This document shows positions 25,623-33,250 of a stretch of DNA of 64,000 nt, piece by piece (position 1 is the first letter of the stretch; each line of letters begins with the position of its first letter). Location: the NCBI RefSeq assembly GCF_002240225.1, contig NZ_CP022584.1, forward strand, positions 310,001 to 374,000, written 5' to 3'. The position numbers and the translations under genes were made by a program. Source of the DNA: Paenibacillus physcomitrellae. GTDB lineage: Bacteria; Bacillota; Bacilli; Paenibacillales; Paenibacillaceae. A model generated the notes under the pieces. That model was given only the letters and a program-made list of their open reading frames with translations, ran no database searches and was not told the origin of the DNA.

Positions 25623-25970
25623 ATGTTAACATCGAGTAGCAAGGAAAGGGTTGGCCGCGTATGGCTTTTCTTCATTTTTGCCGTTTTGGTACTGGGCAGC
25701 AACCACGTTTATGGTTATTCCTTATTGGACAGCTTCCTTAGTTTCATTGGAATTGGCAGCTGGGTAGGAGATGGGAAGATGAACTTGCATATTACAGCAC
25801 TTGTAACTCTCCCCCTGTTGATTCTGGGCGTTATTCAATCGGTGCGTCATTTAAAGGGGAGATACCCTCGTATTTTCGGTCTATTATTTGTTTCGATTGG
25901 AGTTTGGATCGCGATCTATCCTGCGCTAACGGGGCGGCTTGTCCAGTTAGGGGAATGGATCATCAAATAA
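25623..25970 (+). CDS. Small multi-span membrane protein
   Basis: 115 residues from ATG 25623 with GAGGTG 4 nt upstream; an in-frame ATG at 25584 lies inside a TATGAT promoter-like element and is rejected. Three membrane spans are visible: VWLFFIFAVLVLGSNHVYGY, ITALVTLPLLILGVIQSV and IFGLLFVSIGVWIAIYPAL. No catalytic motif is seen and I do not recognise the family. It lies between two broken genes. Confidence 0.65.
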   Translation: MLTSSSKERVGRVWLFFIFAVLVLGSNHVYGYSLLDSFLSFIGIGSWVGDGKMNLHITALVTLPLLILGVIQSVRHLKGRYPRIFGLLFVSIGVWIAIYPALTGRLVQLGEWIIK

Positions 25971-26000
25971 TCTACCCATTTTGTATTGAAGGAGTTACGA

Positions 26001-26295
26001 ATGAGTCTGCAGATCAAACAGAATTTGAAGAACAGTTATGATGACAAAGCCGTTCTGAGGGATCAATCGGAGCTTCCGGCTTGGAAATTGAAGGGAAATG
26101 GGCGTATACGGCGGATATAACAGCGAAGGCATCTGGGACGAGGACACTTATTCGCCTAAACGCTTTTTTGCTTTTTATGATGAGGCCTCAATGAAAGAGA
26201 TCGTTTCTCAGGTCTTTAAGCTTGAGTCGTTTAAGACAGTTCCTTTAGAGGGAATGGAATTGGACTTCCAAGGCATGATTTTGAGAAAAGAATAG
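26001..26295 (+). pseudogene. Internally deleted SAM-methyltransferase gene
   Basis: ATG 26001 follows AAGGAG. The first 34 codons (SLQIKQNLKNSYDDKAVLRD, then SELPAWKLKG) match the N-terminus of a class I methyltransferase subfamily that I recall from Bacillales. The frame then ends at TAA 26118. In another frame, 26098-26295 gives its C-terminus (GVYGGYNSEGIWDEDTYSPK ... TVPLEGMELDFQGMILRKE). The whole SAM-binding core of roughly 110 codons is missing and the junction is out of frame, so the product cannot be active. Confidence 0.75.
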
Positions 26296-26381
26296 GTTGT
26301 AATCCCGATTGGTTGATAGGAATGAATATAAGGTACTTAAAGTATGAACAAATACACATGAAACCAAAGGAGGTGCTATCC

Positions 26382-26900
26382 ATGGAAACTCAAACCCAAC
26401 CATCCGCTTTCGTCAATTGGGGAGGGCATCATGTTAAGTTGACCTGGTTCTCAAAGGTTTACCCGGAAGATTTAAGCAAGGTGACAAGCGTCCACGGATT
26501 TTGTTTGGAGGATGGCAAAGTTCTGCTGGTACAGCTAAAAGAACGAGGTTTTGATTTTCCGGGAGGACATGTGGAGCGGGGGGAGACGCCTGAAGAAGCA
26601 TTTCATCGCGAGGCATATGAAGAAGGGTATGTCAGAGGTGAAATCTGTTATCTTGGCATGATCGAGGTCAGCCATGAAGAAAATCCTTTATTCGACCCCA
26701 ATGGAAGATATCCCTTGGTGGGTTACCAGCTTTTTTATCGGATGGACGTCATGGAACGTCTGCCTTTTGGCCGGGAACATGAATCGGTAACTCGCATTTG
26801 GGTTGAACCGGCTGAGATGCCTTATGTAATTAAGGACCATGATTTAGCAATGATCGCCTTAAATGAAGCCACAGAAATTCGTAATTCAATTGCAGAATAA
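26382..26900 (+). CDS. Nudix hydrolase
   Basis: 172 residues from ATG 26382, set by AAAGGAGGTG 6 nt upstream. The Nudix box reads GGHVERGETPEEAFHREAYE then EGYV; it has the Gly, the Glu and REXXEE, but the usual final XG is GY, a small departure. The rest (VHGFCLEDGKVLLVQLKERG ahead of it, EHESVTRIWVEPAEMP after) is intact. Substrate unknown. Unlike the Nudix gene at 24501 this one looks functional. Confidence 0.85.
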   Translation: METQTQPSAFVNWGGHHVKLTWFSKVYPEDLSKVTSVHGFCLEDGKVLLVQLKERGFDFPGGHVERGETPEEAFHREAYEEGYVRGEICYLGMIEVSHEENPLFDPNGRYPLVGYQLFYRMDVMERLPFGREHESVTRIWVEPAEMPYVIKDHDLAMIALNEATEIRNSIAE

Positions 26901-26964
26901 AGGCGTTAAAAGCTATATCGTATGACCGCGCAAGAAATCAAAGAATGGATTTTCGAGGTGAACC

Positions 26965-27675
26965 ATGGACCGTCTTCAGCTGATTAGACAAAAGGAAAAA
27001 GAGTATCATGACGAAGCTTATGAACAGTTTGAACTCTTTCAACCTGGCTCATGGCTGCACAAGCCTGTCAGAACAATTATGGAGTTGTTAGCTCATTTTA
27101 CGGAAAAGGATGAACTCTGCGTGCTCGACTTAGGCTGCGGGGTTGGCAGGAACAGCATTCCGATTGCTCAAAGTATGGAGCATAAAACGGGAGAAGTTAT
27201 AGCCGTCGATTTGCTGGAATCGGCTGTTGCCAAGCTGGAAAGCTATAGCAGGCAGTATGGAGTGGAGGACCGGATTCGTCCGGTGTTGTCGGATATTTCA
27301 GCTTATCCCATTGCTGAGCGTTATTTTGACCTTATTTTTTCGGTGTCGGCTCTGGAGCATTTGGATACCGAGATTAGCTGGTCCGAGGTTATTAAGAGAA
27401 TGAAGCAGGGCACCAAACCGGATGGCATAAATGCCATCATCATGAGTACGTCAGTCAGAGAAACGGTGGAGGATACAGGCGATGAACTTGACCCCATGTA
27501 TGAGCTGATGTTCAGCACAGAATCGCTGCTTCAGAAGCTCGAAGGACTTTATGCCGGCTGGGAGGTTTTAAAGCAGACGGTGAAACCTTATGCGGTGCAA
27601 ATTAAGAGGGACGGCCGGGCGATTAGGCTGGAGAGTGACGTGGTGACCTGGGTGGTCCAAAACACCGGATCCTGA
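26965..27675 (+). CDS. Class I SAM-dependent methyltransferase
   Basis: 236 residues; GAGGTG 5 nt before ATG. Motif I is VLDLGCGVGRNSI (about residues 52-64), beta-2 ends VIAVDLLESAV, and SVSALEHLDTE follows motif II. It belongs to the Methyltransf_25/TehB-like group. A long C-terminal beta region (GWEVLKQTVKPYAVQIKRDG) is similar to that of TehB-type proteins, which act on small oxyanions or thiols, but the substrate is not assignable. It is single. Confidence 0.85.
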   Translation: MDRLQLIRQKEKEYHDEAYEQFELFQPGSWLHKPVRTIMELLAHFTEKDELCVLDLGCGVGRNSIPIAQSMEHKTGEVIAVDLLESAVAKLESYSRQYGVEDRIRPVLSDISAYPIAERYFDLIFSVSALEHLDTEISWSEVIKRMKQGTKPDGINAIIMSTSVRETVEDTGDELDPMYELMFSTESLLQKLEGLYAGWEVLKQTVKPYAVQIKRDGRAIRLESDVVTWVVQNTGS

Positions 27676-27713
27676 TGAGTAACAGGCCAATAAACACATA
27701 AATGGAGGTTTCT

Positions 27714-28133
27714 ATGAATAAGCCGTGGTCAGAAGAAGTGCCGGTTGTTCAGTTTAGGGTTGCAAGACCGACGCATCAAATAGACAAAATCAAGGAATTT
27801 TATACGAAAGGTTTGGGTTTTGAAATCGTGGGTTCCTTCTCCGGTCATGAGGGGTACGATGGCGTGATGATTGGACTCCCTGGTGTGGATTATCATTTGG
27901 AGTTTACCCAGTATGAGGAAGCATCGCCAGTGCCGCCGCCGTCCGAAGATAATTTGCTTGTCTTTTATATCCCGAATTTGAACGCCAGAAATGCTATCGT
28001 AGAGAGATTACAGGAGATGGGGTATCCGGAGGTAGAGCCAGAGAACCCGTATTGGAAGCAAAATGGCGTAACGATTTGTGATCCTGACGGCTGGAGAATT
28101 GTCCTGCAAAATACGAGCGGTATAACCGAATAA
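27714..28133 (+). CDS. VOC (glyoxalase/dioxygenase-fold) family protein
   Basis: 139 residues from ATG 27714 (GGAGGT at 27704-27709); an ATG at 27702 overlaps that ribosome site. Two beta-alpha-beta-beta-beta halves are visible: VVQFRVARPTHQIDKIKEFY then KGLGFEIVGSFSGHEGYDGV, and LLVFYIPNLNARNAIVERLQ then NGVTICDPDGWRIVLQ. A possible metal ligand His is in YHLEFTQYE. Members include glyoxalases, fosfomycin and bleomycin resistance proteins and epimerases; the role is unknown. Confidence 0.82.
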   Translation: MNKPWSEEVPVVQFRVARPTHQIDKIKEFYTKGLGFEIVGSFSGHEGYDGVMIGLPGVDYHLEFTQYEEASPVPPPSEDNLLVFYIPNLNARNAIVERLQEMGYPEVEPENPYWKQNGVTICDPDGWRIVLQNTSGITE

Positions 28134-28218
28134 AGAGAGAACAAGCGCATCTGCTTAATGACCCGGGCATATAATGGGAAAAGTGATGTTCGGAAATTTA
28201 AGCAGAGGTGATGATAAG

Positions 28219-28521
28219 ATGCAGGTGCTTGAAGTCGCTGTTATACACGTTAAACCGGGGACGATTAATGATTTTGAGAGCAGTGTCCGGAAAGCTTCAC
28301 ATATTATCTCTAAAGTCAAAGGTTATGTCAGCCACGAGCTGCAGAAATGTGTAGAGCAGGACAACCAATATATTTTACTAATCAAATGGGAGTCGATTAA
28401 GCACAACCTGATTGGCTTTCGAGCTTCACCGGAATATGAAGACTGGAAATCGCTGCTGCAGCCTTATTTCTACACGGAGCCGGATGTGGGTCATTACATC
28501 AACATTAATTTAAAAAGTTAG
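28219..28521 (+). CDS. Antibiotic biosynthesis monooxygenase (ABM)-fold protein
   Basis: 100 residues from ATG 28219 (AGAGGTGAT upstream); an earlier in-frame ATG at 28174 has no ribosome site. A ferredoxin-like fold of the ABM family: VAVIHVKPGTINDFESSVRK, GYVSHELQKCVEQDNQYILL and IKWES. The final part FRASPEYEDWKSLLQPYF fits the family's C-terminal helix. Such small dimers include heme-degrading and quinol monooxygenases as well as proteins of unknown role. The heme-contact Asn cannot be assigned here. Confidence 0.8.
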   Translation: MQVLEVAVIHVKPGTINDFESSVRKASHIISKVKGYVSHELQKCVEQDNQYILLIKWESIKHNLIGFRASPEYEDWKSLLQPYFYTEPDVGHYININLKS

Positions 28522-28552
28522 CTGGAGCTGCGTATCAGGAGTGAGTTTGTGC

Positions 28553-28996
28553 ATGCCTAGATCGTCTTATTTCAAAAATCCGTACTTGCGTTTTGTTCTT
28601 CTGGCCGTATTTGTGATCTATGCTCTGATTATGATCAAATTGCTTTTCCTGAGGGGAGCATCCTACCAATGGAGGGTTTATGATTACAACCTGGTCCCGT
28701 TTAGGACGATCAAACGGTATATTATTCATAAAGATCGGTTCAATTTTGATACCTGGTTCAAGAACTTGTTTGGGAATATTGTTTTATTTATTCCGTTAGG
28801 CGTGTTTCCTCCGCTGCTTCGAGAAAAATTTTTCAGATTCAAACCGTTTATTCTTCTGGTCGTATCGATCCTGCTAGCGGTTGAACTCGTCCAGTTGTTT
28901 ACAAGGGTAGGAAGCTTTGATGTGGATGATCTGATTCTGAATATGTTCGGGGCTTTGATCGGTTTTGTTCTCGTTAAATTTTGTACAAAGCATTAG
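28553..28996 (+). CDS. VanZ family membrane protein
   Basis: 147 residues from ATG 28553 (AGGAGTGAG upstream); a GTG at 28541 lies in that ribosome site. Four membrane spans and the VanZ signature are present: YNLVPFRTIKRYI, LFGNIVLFIPLGVFPPLL, and VELVQLFTRVGSFDVDDLIL followed by NMFGALIGF. VanZ-like proteins are linked to teicoplanin tolerance, but most are of unknown role. It is followed directly by a decayed VOC fragment. Confidence 0.9.
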   Translation: MPRSSYFKNPYLRFVLLAVFVIYALIMIKLLFLRGASYQWRVYDYNLVPFRTIKRYIIHKDRFNFDTWFKNLFGNIVLFIPLGVFPPLLREKFFRFKPFILLVVSILLAVELVQLFTRVGSFDVDDLILNMFGALIGFVLVKFCTKH

Positions 28997-29012
28997 ACCA
29001 TTTGCAAAAAGC

Positions 29013-29194
29013 CTCAAATATACATATCCCGTATTTACAAAATTCCAGCTTTTCATTTGAATACCCCGGATATTGAAGCGGCGTACCATTTCATGCGGGA
29101 CAAGAAGGTTGATTTGGTCACAGGTATCGAGCATAACCACTGGTTCAACTTCAAGGACCCGGACGGGAATCTGCTGATGGTCTGCAAGTGTTAA
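29013..29194 (+). pseudogene. Fragment of a VOC-family gene
   Basis: From 29042 to the TAA at 29192 the frame reads IPAFHLNTPDIEAAYHFMRD, then KKVDLVTGIEHNHWFNFKDP and DGNLLMVCKC: the C-terminal half of a VOC/glyoxalase protein. It has no start codon or ribosome site. Just before it, in another frame, LKYTYPVF (29013-29036) resembles a VOC N-terminus, so the gene may have lost its middle. Confidence 0.65.
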
Positions 29195-29398
29195 TCTTCC
29201 TCTCAGCAAATTTTCAGAATTTTCTTATCTAAAATTAAGCCCGGTTTCAGCGGAGGTTAAGCGAGCCCGTCTAAGATATAAATACATACCCCCTATAACA
29301 TATAGATTGGCTGCTCCGGAATTTGTGGTTATTTTGGAGCAGCTCTTTTTTTTGCCTTCCTTATTCTCGAAAATAAGGGGACAGAGGAAACACAAATC

Positions 29399-29434
29399 TT
29401 GACATCACACCTCCATGTAACTAAAATGGTTACA
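29399..29434 (+). promoter_or_regulatory. Promoter and operator of the Rrf2 gene
   Basis: TTGACA (29399-29404), 17 bp, TAAAAT (29422-29427). An inverted repeat TGTAAC-N7-GTTACA (29416-29421, 29429-29434) brackets the -10 element, an ideal place for autorepression by the Rrf2 product. Confidence 0.65.
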
Positions 29435-29450
29435 ACGGTGGTGTTAACAC

Positions 29451-29867
29451 ATGAAGCAGATAAGCACAAGGTTTTCCATAGCGGTTCACACGCTTTCTTT
29501 GATTGCCTTAAATCCAAATGAATGTACAGGCGATTATATTGCCTCAAGCGTGAACACAAATCCGGTCGTGATCCGGAGAATCATGGGCATGCTGAAGAAA
29601 GCCGGGCTGATTGACGTCCGTGCGGGCGTTGGCGGCGCTTCTCTCTTGAAGAAGCCGGAGGAAATTTCGCTGCTGGAGGTTTACCGGGCAGTTCATGCAG
29701 CGGAAGAAGACCAGCTGTTTCGGGTTCACGAGAATTCCAATATCCAGTGCTCCGTTGGCCGGAATATTGAAATCGTTCTTCAAAGTGAATTTCGGGAGGC
29801 CCAAAGGGCCATGGAACAAAGGCTGGCACAGACTACACTGGAGGATTTAAGGGGCAAATTTGTGTAA
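29451..29867 (+). CDS. Rrf2-family transcriptional regulator (YwnA-like)
   Basis: 138 residues. An N-terminal winged helix-turn-helix (STRFSIAVHTLSLIAL ... TGDYIASSVNTNPVVIRRIM) is followed by a wing region GLIDVRAGVGGASLLKKPEE and a dimer helix. Only two Cys are present and not in the three-Cys cluster of IscR/NsrR, so an Fe-S cluster is unlikely; it resembles YwnA and its relatives. An inverted repeat overlapping the -10 suggests autoregulation. The next gene is an NmrA-type oxidoreductase, the pairing I recall for ywnA and ywnB in B. subtilis. Confidence 0.88.
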   Translation: MKQISTRFSIAVHTLSLIALNPNECTGDYIASSVNTNPVVIRRIMGMLKKAGLIDVRAGVGGASLLKKPEEISLLEVYRAVHAAEEDQLFRVHENSNIQCSVGRNIEIVLQSEFREAQRAMEQRLAQTTLEDLRGKFV

Positions 29868-29962
29868 CATGCACAAGCCAAGCCAGAGTGTGCTGCTCCA
29901 GCCGACTGAAGTTCTGGAACAACGTCGAAAGACGTTTTTTCATAGATATGTTGTAATCGATA

Positions 29963-29974
29963 TTGTTATAACAA
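29963..29974. promoter_or_regulatory. 12-bp palindrome upstream of the NmrA-type gene
   Basis: TTGTTATAACAA is a perfect dyad 36 bp before the gene start, in an AT-rich stretch that probably contains the promoter. It may be an operator. It differs from the TGTAAC repeat before the Rrf2 gene. Confidence 0.4.
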
Positions 29975-30009
29975 GAATACTTACATCAATTATAAGGGAG
30001 GAATTGTAA

Positions 30010-30885
30010 ATGAAATTATTAGTGACAGGTGCAACAGGAAAGCTGGGTAAGAAAGTAGTCGAAGCTTTGCTGCAAATTATCCCTGCAGAACAGCTGGCGG
30101 TTAGCGTCCGCAATCCGGAGAAGGCGGACAACCTCCGCGCACGCGGGGTGGAGGTTCGTCACGGTGATTTCGATCAGCCGGCAACTTTGGATCAAGCTTT
30201 CGCCGGAATTGACCGGCTGTTGATCATTTCAGCTGATGGAGACAATGATACGCGGATCCGCCAGCATACAAACGCGGTAGAAGCCGCTGCCCGGGCCAAA
30301 GTAGGTTTTATCGCTTACACCAGTCTGGGGAAAGCCAGCGAAAGCCAGTTGTTCCTGGCTCCGGTACACCGCGTTACGGAAGAAGTTATTCTGAAAACCG
30401 GCATTCCTTATTCCTTCTTGCGGAACAATTGGTATTTGGAGAATGAAACCTCCAGCATTCAAGGTGTATTGGCTGGGGCCCCATGGGTCACTTCGGCCGG
30501 TAATGGCCGGGTTGGCTGGGCGCTGCAGCAGGACTACGCTGAAGCGGCGGCGGCGGTATTGGCTGGCGAAGGCCATGAAAATACCATCTATGAGCTTTCC
30601 GGGAAACCGCTGACCCAGGAAGAGCTGGCTGCTTTGCTGAGCCGTGTAATCGGTAAAGAGGTCTCTGTTCAAAGCGTAAATGACGAGACTTATGCAGAGA
30701 TCATGAAGGGGGCCGGCGTTCCTGAACCCGTCATTCCTTTCCTGCTTGCGATTCAAAAAGGCATTCGCGATGGAGAACTGGATATCGAAAGCAGCGATTT
30801 CGAGAAAGTGCTTGGCCATCCGGTGACGCCTACCCAGCAAGGTTTGAAGCAGATCGTCCAGCAAATCCAGGCTTCCGGCAACTGA
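30010..30885 (+). CDS. NmrA-type NAD(P)-dependent oxidoreductase (QorB/YtfG-like SDR)
   Basis: 291 residues, ATG after AAGGGAGG. It has a Rossmann motif VTGATGKLGKKV (about residues 5-16), VRNPEKADNLRARGV suited to NADP(H), and IAYTSLGKA in place of a catalytic YxxxK. FLRNNWYLEN and the C-terminal region fit quinone reductase 2 (QorB/YtfG) and related NmrA proteins. The probable role is reduction of quinones or sensing of redox cofactor. It follows the Rrf2 regulator by 142 bp with its own likely promoter, and ends at a terminator. Confidence 0.85.
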   Translation: MKLLVTGATGKLGKKVVEALLQIIPAEQLAVSVRNPEKADNLRARGVEVRHGDFDQPATLDQAFAGIDRLLIISADGDNDTRIRQHTNAVEAAARAKVGFIAYTSLGKASESQLFLAPVHRVTEEVILKTGIPYSFLRNNWYLENETSSIQGVLAGAPWVTSAGNGRVGWALQQDYAEAAAAVLAGEGHENTIYELSGKPLTQEELAALLSRVIGKEVSVQSVNDETYAEIMKGAGVPEPVIPFLLAIQKGIRDGELDIESSDFEKVLGHPVTPTQQGLKQIVQQIQASGN

Positions 30886-30910
30886 TTTCAGGCCTACAAA
30901 AGACTATGAG

Positions 30911-30940
30911 ACCGGTCTCCTTGCAGGAGGCCGTTTTTTT
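30911..30940 (+). terminator. Terminator after the NmrA-type gene
   Basis: CGGTCTCCT / AGGAGGCCG stem (one G-T pair), 4-nt loop, TTTTTTT tail. Confidence 0.85.
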
Positions 30941-31091
30941 ATATGTGCCAAATTCCAAGTCCTGACCGCTGTGGATTTGGGTTCAATTTCAATTTGAGTG
31001 AAGAGAAGGGACTGCCCCGGTTACGGAGAATACAACAAGATAACCAACACATTCTACTTATAAATCCTACTAGTAAAGGAGCCGCTTGCCG

Positions 31092-32057
31092 ATGAGCAAC
31101 CGAATAAAATGTGCAGTTCTGGATGACTACCAGAAGGTAGCTGAACAAATGGCCGACTGGTCTTTGCTGACGGACCAGGTGGAGGTTACATTCTTTCAGC
31201 AGTATATAGAGGGCGAAGCCGAAGCTGCCCGGCTGCTGCAGGATTTTGAGATTATTATCATCATGCGTGAACGGACTTCCTTTCGGGCGTCTTTGCTTGC
31301 GTGTCTACCTAAACTGAAATTGTTGGTCACGACCGGAATGCGTAATGCGTCGGTTGATATGGCTGCAGCAGCTGCACAAGGCATCGTAGTATGCGGAACG
31401 GGCGGTTATTCGGAGCCGCCTACAGAGCTGGCCTGGGCGCTCATTTTAGGGTTGGCGCGTCACCTTGTACGGGAACATCAAGCTGTGCAAACCAACGGCC
31501 CATGGCAGCAGACGATAGGCAGAGATTTGTTTGGCAGTACACTGGGACTGATTGGACTTGGAAAAATCGGCAGCAGGATGGCGCTTATTGCCCAAGCCTT
31601 TGGCATGAAGGTCGTGGCCTGGAGTCAAAATCTAACGGCCGAGCAGGCCGAAGCATCAGGAGCCAGGCTGGCGGGCTCTTTGGAAGAACTGCTCCAGGAA
31701 AGCGATTTTGTCTCGATTCATCTGGTGCTCAGCGACAGAACGCGGGGGTTGATCGGTGCTTCCGAGCTGAAGCAGATGCGGCGTTCCGCCTATTTAATCA
31801 ATACCTCAAGAGCCCCAATTGTTGATCAGAAAGCTCTGCTAAATGCGTTGGAACAAGGAGTTATCGCCGGTGCCGGGCTGGATGTATACGAGACGGAGCC
31901 GCTGCCGTTTGATGACGAGCTTCGGAAGCTGCCCAATGTACTGCTTGCCCCGCACCTGGGTTATGTGACTTACCGTAATTACGAGATTTATTATCGTGAC
32001 GCCGTTGAAGATATAGCTGCATTTCTCGCAGGGCAGCCTGTCCGCCAGTTAGGATGA
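31092..32057 (+). CDS. D-2-hydroxyacid dehydrogenase family protein
   Basis: 321 residues from ATG 31092 (AAAGGAG about 10 nt upstream); TTG at 31086 is too close to it. It has the split catalytic/NAD fold of the D-isomer 2-hydroxyacid dehydrogenases: LLVTTGMRNASVDMAAA near the hinge, the NAD loop GLGKIGSRMALIAQAFGMKV (about residues 157-176), SEPPTELAWALILG, then the catalytic Arg in NTSRAPIVD, Glu in DVYETEPLP and His in LAPHLGYVT. Substrate could be phosphoglycerate, lactate or another 2-keto acid. It is monocistronic. Confidence 0.9.
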   Translation: MSNRIKCAVLDDYQKVAEQMADWSLLTDQVEVTFFQQYIEGEAEAARLLQDFEIIIIMRERTSFRASLLACLPKLKLLVTTGMRNASVDMAAAAAQGIVVCGTGGYSEPPTELAWALILGLARHLVREHQAVQTNGPWQQTIGRDLFGSTLGLIGLGKIGSRMALIAQAFGMKVVAWSQNLTAEQAEASGARLAGSLEELLQESDFVSIHLVLSDRTRGLIGASELKQMRRSAYLINTSRAPIVDQKALLNALEQGVIAGAGLDVYETEPLPFDDELRKLPNVLLAPHLGYVTYRNYEIYYRDAVEDIAAFLAGQPVRQLG

Positions 32058-32121
32058 AAGCCCGCTGAATCTATGATAAAATTTTCAGAAAAAGCAGGGG
32101 CTGGCAAAAAGAGGGAGAATA

Positions 32122-32162
32122 GAAAAGAGTACGAAAAGAGTACGAAAAGAGTACGAAAAGAG
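32122..32162 (+). repeat. 11-bp tandem repeat, 3.7 copies
   Basis: GAAAAGAGTAC is repeated at 32122-32132, 32133-32143 and 32144-32154, followed by GAAAAGAG. It lies in the gap before the DinB gene. The period of 11 bp is about one helical turn, but the copies are too perfect and A-rich to need function; slippage is likely. Confidence 0.75.
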
Positions 32163-32232
32163 GAAGAAAAGAGCTTAGCGAAAGCTACCTGATGCAGATC
32201 CTAAATTAAAATTTTGTTGGAGGGTGAAGTCT

Positions 32233-32718
32233 ATGTTCGATCTTCAAAGTTTGCTGTTAACGCGGTTTCAGGATATTCACAAGAGAATGCTGCTTGCGCT
32301 TGATCAGCTTGATGATGAGCAGGTTAACTGGCGTCCCAATGCATCCAGCAATAGCATTGCCAATCTGATTATTCATATTAGCGGGAATATCAAAGAACGT
32401 ATCGGTGACGGCATGAACCACATTCCGTTTACTAGAGACCGTGATGCTGAGTTCGAAGAATTGTCCCGGACAAAATCGGAGCTGGTTGCTATAATCAATG
32501 AGATTTTTACCGAACTGGACGGTACGCTAAATACGATGGATGAAGAACGTTTTAAGCTAACTCAAGAAGTCCGGGGCCAGCAGCGCAGTCATCTGGAAAC
32601 CTTCATTCAAACGGCAACCCACTTGGCCGAGCATTTGGGTCAAATCCTGTACATCGCCAAAATGTTGAAAGATGAACAATATATTTCAACCTCGACTCCA
32701 AAGAAGATTAAATCCTGA
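32233..32718 (+). CDS. DinB family protein
   Basis: 161 residues from ATG 32233 (GGAGG at 32219-32223); GTG at 32224 is inside that site. A four-helix bundle of the DinB/DUF1572 type: FQDIHKRMLLALDQLDDEQVNW (in parts) supplies the first motif, SNSIANLIIHISGNI carries the first metal-ligand His, and TATHLAEHLGQILYIAKML the last two. These are metal-dependent bundles related to thiol-using transferases; most are of unknown role. The second DinB gene at 36457 is a different subfamily. Confidence 0.85.
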   Translation: MFDLQSLLLTRFQDIHKRMLLALDQLDDEQVNWRPNASSNSIANLIIHISGNIKERIGDGMNHIPFTRDRDAEFEELSRTKSELVAIINEIFTELDGTLNTMDEERFKLTQEVRGQQRSHLETFIQTATHLAEHLGQILYIAKMLKDEQYISTSTPKKIKS

Positions 32719-32784
32719 TGAGATGGTTAAGCAGGCTTGAGCCAGTTCGGCTAATTACGTCATTCGCGGAAAAGGGGTTGTAAC

Positions 32785-33195
32785 ATGTACCAGTTTAGGT
32801 CACTGCAGGATCGTGAGCTTGCCAGTTGGACCACGAAGCTTTTGGATTACCCTTTTGCCACGAGGGAGGACATCGCCGGGTTTCGGGGGAAGCTGATTCG
32901 CTTGTTTGGCAAGCCTGCTTTTCAATCCGTGAATTTGGGAGCCGCTTTTGAATATGTCATAGAAGCCAGGGATGAGGAAAGGAATGTTTGGATTCTTACC
33001 GCTTATGAAGGTCCGGCGGGCCCGGCGCTTGGAGGCAACCAGAGTAATGAAGGCATTCTTGCGGCTGCCAGGCAGCTGAATCAGGTTCTGGCGTTAACCT
33101 CTCCAGCGGATTATGAAGAGACCTTATGGGACGAAGAGACCGGAAATAAATTCATCTACGGGTGCAAACAGGGGATATGTTATTTCCGGAGATGA
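32785..33195 (+). CDS. Hypothetical protein, immunity-like size and composition
   Basis: 136 residues after AAAAGGGG. No signal peptide or membrane span. The sequence alternates short strands and helices (AAFEYVIEARDEERNVWILT, YEGPAGPALGG, LALTSPADYEETLWDEETGN) and ends with CKQGICYFRR. I do not recognise the family. It is followed after 55 bp by an AAA ATPase gene and may be co-transcribed, which gives no clear clue. Confidence 0.55.
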   Translation: MYQFRSLQDRELASWTTKLLDYPFATREDIAGFRGKLIRLFGKPAFQSVNLGAAFEYVIEARDEERNVWILTAYEGPAGPALGGNQSNEGILAAARQLNQVLALTSPADYEETLWDEETGNKFIYGCKQGICYFRR

Positions 33196-33250
33196 AGGAT
33201 GAACAGTGAGAAGAAACCTGGTTAACCAAGCAGGAGAAAGGTAAATCGCC

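Noticed and set aside
32122..32162. CRISPR-like repeat
   Set aside because: The unit is 11 bp and strictly tandem with no spacers.
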